Assembly (NCBI GenBank): GCA_046155815.1
Contig: JBJXFY010000010.1
Location: 1 to 5,830, forward strand
Length of the DNA: 5,830 nt
Direction of reading: 5' to 3'
Origin: JBJXFY01 sp046155815
GTDB taxonomy: Bacteria > Verrucomicrobiota > Verrucomicrobiia > Limisphaerales > CAIMTB01
Shown here: in pieces, positions 4,000-5,830 of the stretch
Layout of the letters: every line of letters begins with the position of its first letter
Position numbering within the stretch: position 1 is the first letter of the stretch
Program-made: the position numbers and the translations under genes
The notes under the pieces: model-generated
Database searches by the model: none
The model's input: only the letters and a program-made list of their open reading frames with translations
What the model was told of the DNA's origin: nothing

Positions 4000-5830
4000 A
4001 TGTCCACCCACCCCGGCTTCGGCGCGCACACCGATCCCAGCTTCCGCTCCGAACCCCGCCCGGCCGGCGAGGTCATCCGCCGCGTGGGCCGCTACCTGCG
4101 CCCGTACAGGAAGCTCGCCGCCGCCACGATCCTCTGCGCGCTCCTCTCGCTCGCCTTCGGCATGATGTACCCGAAGCTGACCGAGTTCCTCATCAACGAG
4201 GTCATCAAGCAGCGCCGCGCGGAGATCCTCACGCCCGCCGCGCTCGCGCTCCTCGGCGCGTTCTTCTTCCGCGAGGCCTTCAACTCGATCCGCATCCGCG
4301 TCAACAACCGGCTCGAGCAGAACGTCATCTTCGACATGCGCCGCGAGGTTTACGCCCGCCTCCAGCGCCTCGGCGTGCCGTGGTTCGACCAGCGCGCCTC
4401 GGGCGACCTCATGACGCGCGTCATCGAGGACGTGAACAGCGTCGAGCGCCTGCTCATTGACGGCATGGAGCAGGGCACGGTGGCCCTGCTCAGCATCCTC
4501 GGCGCGCTGGCGATCATGATCTTCTACAGCCCCACGCTGGCACTGGTGGCGCTCATCCCGGTGCCGCTGCTCGTGGGCGGCGCGCTCTGGTATACGCTCA
4601 CCGCCCACCGCCGCTACCGCGTGCAGCGCGAGGCTGCCTCCGCGATGAACGCGCTGCTCATGGACAACCTCCAGGGCATCCGCCAGATCAAGGCCTTCGG
4701 CCGCCAGGAGCACGAGGACGCGCGCTTCACCGCCCGCGCCGACGGCCTGCGCGAGGGCTCGCTCACGGTGATGCGCGCGTGGGCGTGGTACGGCCCGGCC
4801 ATGCAGTTCACCGGCTCGCTCGGCATCGGCCTCGTGCTCTGGTTCGGCGGGCGCGAGGTCATCGCCGGCCGCATGGACGTCGGCGGCCTCGTCGCCTTCA
4901 TGCTCTACGCCGGGATGTTCTTCTACGAACCCATCGGCCGGCTGCACGGGCTGAACCAGATGCTCCAGGCCGCCCGCGCCGCCGCCGCGCGTGTGTTCGA
5001 CATCCTGGATGCCGCGGAGGAACGTGCCGGCCGCACCGGCCGCCTGCGCGAACCGGTGCGCGGAGAGGTCACGTACGAGAATGTGGGCTTCACCTACGGC
5101 GCGGGCCGCACGGTCCTGCATGACGTCTCCCTCCACGCCCGGCCCGGCGAGATGATCGCGCTCGTCGGCCCCACCGGCGCGGGCAAGAGCACGCTCGTCC
5201 ACCTGCTGCCGGCCTTCTACGAAGCCACGGCCGGCCGCATCCAGATTGACGGGCAGGACATCCGCGACGTGGCGCTCGCCGACCTGCGGCGGCATGTGAG
5301 CGTCGTGAGCCAGGAGCCGTTCCTGTTCAACGGCACGCTGCGCGAAAACATCCTCTACGGCCGCCTCGACGCGGCCGGGGGCGAGATGATCGCCGCGGCG
5401 ACGGCGGCGAACGCGCACGAGTTCATCAGCCGCCTGCCGGAGGGCTACGACAGCCGCGTGGGCGAGCGCGGCGTGAAGCTCAGCGTCGGCGAGAAGCAGC
5501 GCGTCAGCATCGCCCGCGCGCTGCTGAAGGACGCGCCCATCCTCGTGCTGGACGAGGCCACGGCCAGCGTGGACACGCAGACCGAGCGGCTGATCCAGGA
5601 GGCGCTCGAGCGGCTCATGGCCGGCCGCACGAGCTTCGTCATCGCGCACCGTCTGAGCACCATCCGCAACGCCGACCAGATCCTCGTGCTGCGCACCGGC
5701 CGCATCGTCGAGCGCGGAACGCACGACGAGCTGGTCGCCCTTGGCGGCCTCTACGCGCGCCTCGCAAAAATCCAGAGCACGGCCGTGACGGCGACGATCG
5801 AGGAGGTCTTCGAGCGGGCGGAGGCGATTT
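4000..5830 (+). CDS. ABC exporter, fused permease-ATPase (MsbA/lipid A or multidrug type), 3' end outside window
   Basis: The frame is open from ATG 4000 to the window end (610 codons), encoding a half-transporter. The type I exporter membrane domain has hydrophobic segments at roughly 39-62, 74-92, 159-176, 180-198, 262-287 and 295-310, with PWFDQRASGDLMTRVIEDVNSVE (coupling-helix region) before the third. The ATPase domain follows: Walker A GPTGAGKST 390-398, Q-loop Gln438, signature LSVGE 494-498 (a variant of LSGGQ), Walker B ILVLDE 514-519 with catalytic Glu519, D-loop SVD 523-525, and switch His550. All catalytic residues are present. Such proteins work as dimers in the inner membrane, exporting lipids or drugs; substrate cannot be told here. 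The sequence at 590-610 is already past the usual domain end, so only a short tail is missing. The start lacks an SD and lies 29 nt after the GxxExxY stop. Confidence 0.95.
   Translation, partial: MSTHPGFGAHTDPSFRSEPRPAGEVIRRVGRYLRPYRKLAAATILCALLSLAFGMMYPKLTEFLINEVIKQRRAEILTPAALALLGAFFFREAFNSIRIRVNNRLEQNVIFDMRREVYARLQRLGVPWFDQRASGDLMTRVIEDVNSVERLLIDGMEQGTVALLSILGALAIMIFYSPTLALVALIPVPLLVGGALWYTLTAHRRYRVQREAASAMNALLMDNLQGIRQIKAFGRQEHEDARFTARADGLREGSLTVMRAWAWYGPAMQFTGSLGIGLVLWFGGREVIAGRMDVGGLVAFMLYAGMFFYEPIGRLHGLNQMLQAARAAAARVFDILDAAEERAGRTGRLREPVRGEVTYENVGFTYGAGRTVLHDVSLHARPGEMIALVGPTGAGKSTLVHLLPAFYEATAGRIQIDGQDIRDVALADLRRHVSVVSQEPFLFNGTLRENILYGRLDAAGGEMIAAATAANAHEFISRLPEGYDSRVGERGVKLSVGEKQRVSIARALLKDAPILVLDEATASVDTQTERLIQEALERLMAGRTSFVIAHRLSTIRNADQILVLRTGRIVERGTHDELVALGGLYARLAKIQSTAVTATIEEVFERAEAI

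Noticed and set aside
5482..5496. Signature motif LSVGE instead of LSGGQ in the ABC ATPase as a sign of inactivation
   Set aside because: LSVGE/LSVGQ variants are common in functional exporters, and all other catalytic residues are intact.
3988..5724. A 578-codon open frame on the minus strand opposite the ABC exporter
   Set aside because: Its translation is a low-complexity mix of Ala, Glu, Arg, Val and His with no domain. The plus strand encodes a complete set of ABC motifs, and long antisense frames are expected opposite high-GC3 genes.
5816..5830. Missing stop codon of the ABC exporter as a truncation
   Set aside because: The window simply ends; the ATPase domain is already complete.
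1..5830. CRISPR arrays, tRNA or rRNA genes
   Set aside because: No regularly spaced direct repeats and no tRNA or rRNA signature sequences were seen.

Overview
This is a high-GC, gene-dense bacterial stretch with six or seven ordinary genes plus one small gene that looks like a recent insertion. Start sites mostly lack strong Shine-Dalgarno (SD) sequences. The mix of a stand-alone LON-substrate-binding protein, a phosphodiesterase-like HD protein, a YdcF protein, a PfpI protein and a GxxExxY protein suggests Verrucomicrobiota or a related PVC-group organism. That assignment is inference from family flavour only; no rRNA or marker gene is present.

Layout. Positions 1-378 hold the 3' end of a tetratricopeptide-repeat-like gene (+). 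After an 87-nt gap with short hairpins comes a LON N-terminal-domain protein (466-1131, +). A 227-nt gap between convergent genes (1132-1358) holds only short inverted repeats, one a possible terminator. Two minus-strand genes follow as a tight operon: the HD-domain hydrolase (2123-3049) and, 2 nt downstream, a membrane-anchored YdcF/ElyC-like protein (1359-2120). Facing away from them, with a start codon that overlaps the HD gene's start codon, is a DJ-1/PfpI protein (3048-3578, +). It overlaps by ATGA with a GxxExxY gene (3575-3970, +). Twenty-nine nt later a fused permease/ATPase ABC exporter begins (4000 to the window end, +) and runs off the edge.

The most interesting observation is the GxxExxY gene. 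It is bracketed by a 19-bp imperfect inverted repeat (3553-3571 and 3972-3990; 15 of 19 positions pair, and all four mismatches are transitions), 3 nt before its start codon and 1 nt after its stop. By hand count about 32 of its 131 codons end in A or T, against about 11 of 176 in the adjacent PfpI gene. The left arm encodes the last residues of the PfpI protein and lies beyond the point where that family normally ends. Together these suggest a roughly 440-bp mobile or transferred cassette inserted between the PfpI and ABC genes, supplying a new stop codon to one gene and coupling its own translation to it.

The genes do not form an evident single pathway. The HD and YdcF proteins are probably co-expressed. 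The PfpI, GxxExxY and ABC genes may share a transcript, but probably through the insertion rather than shared function.
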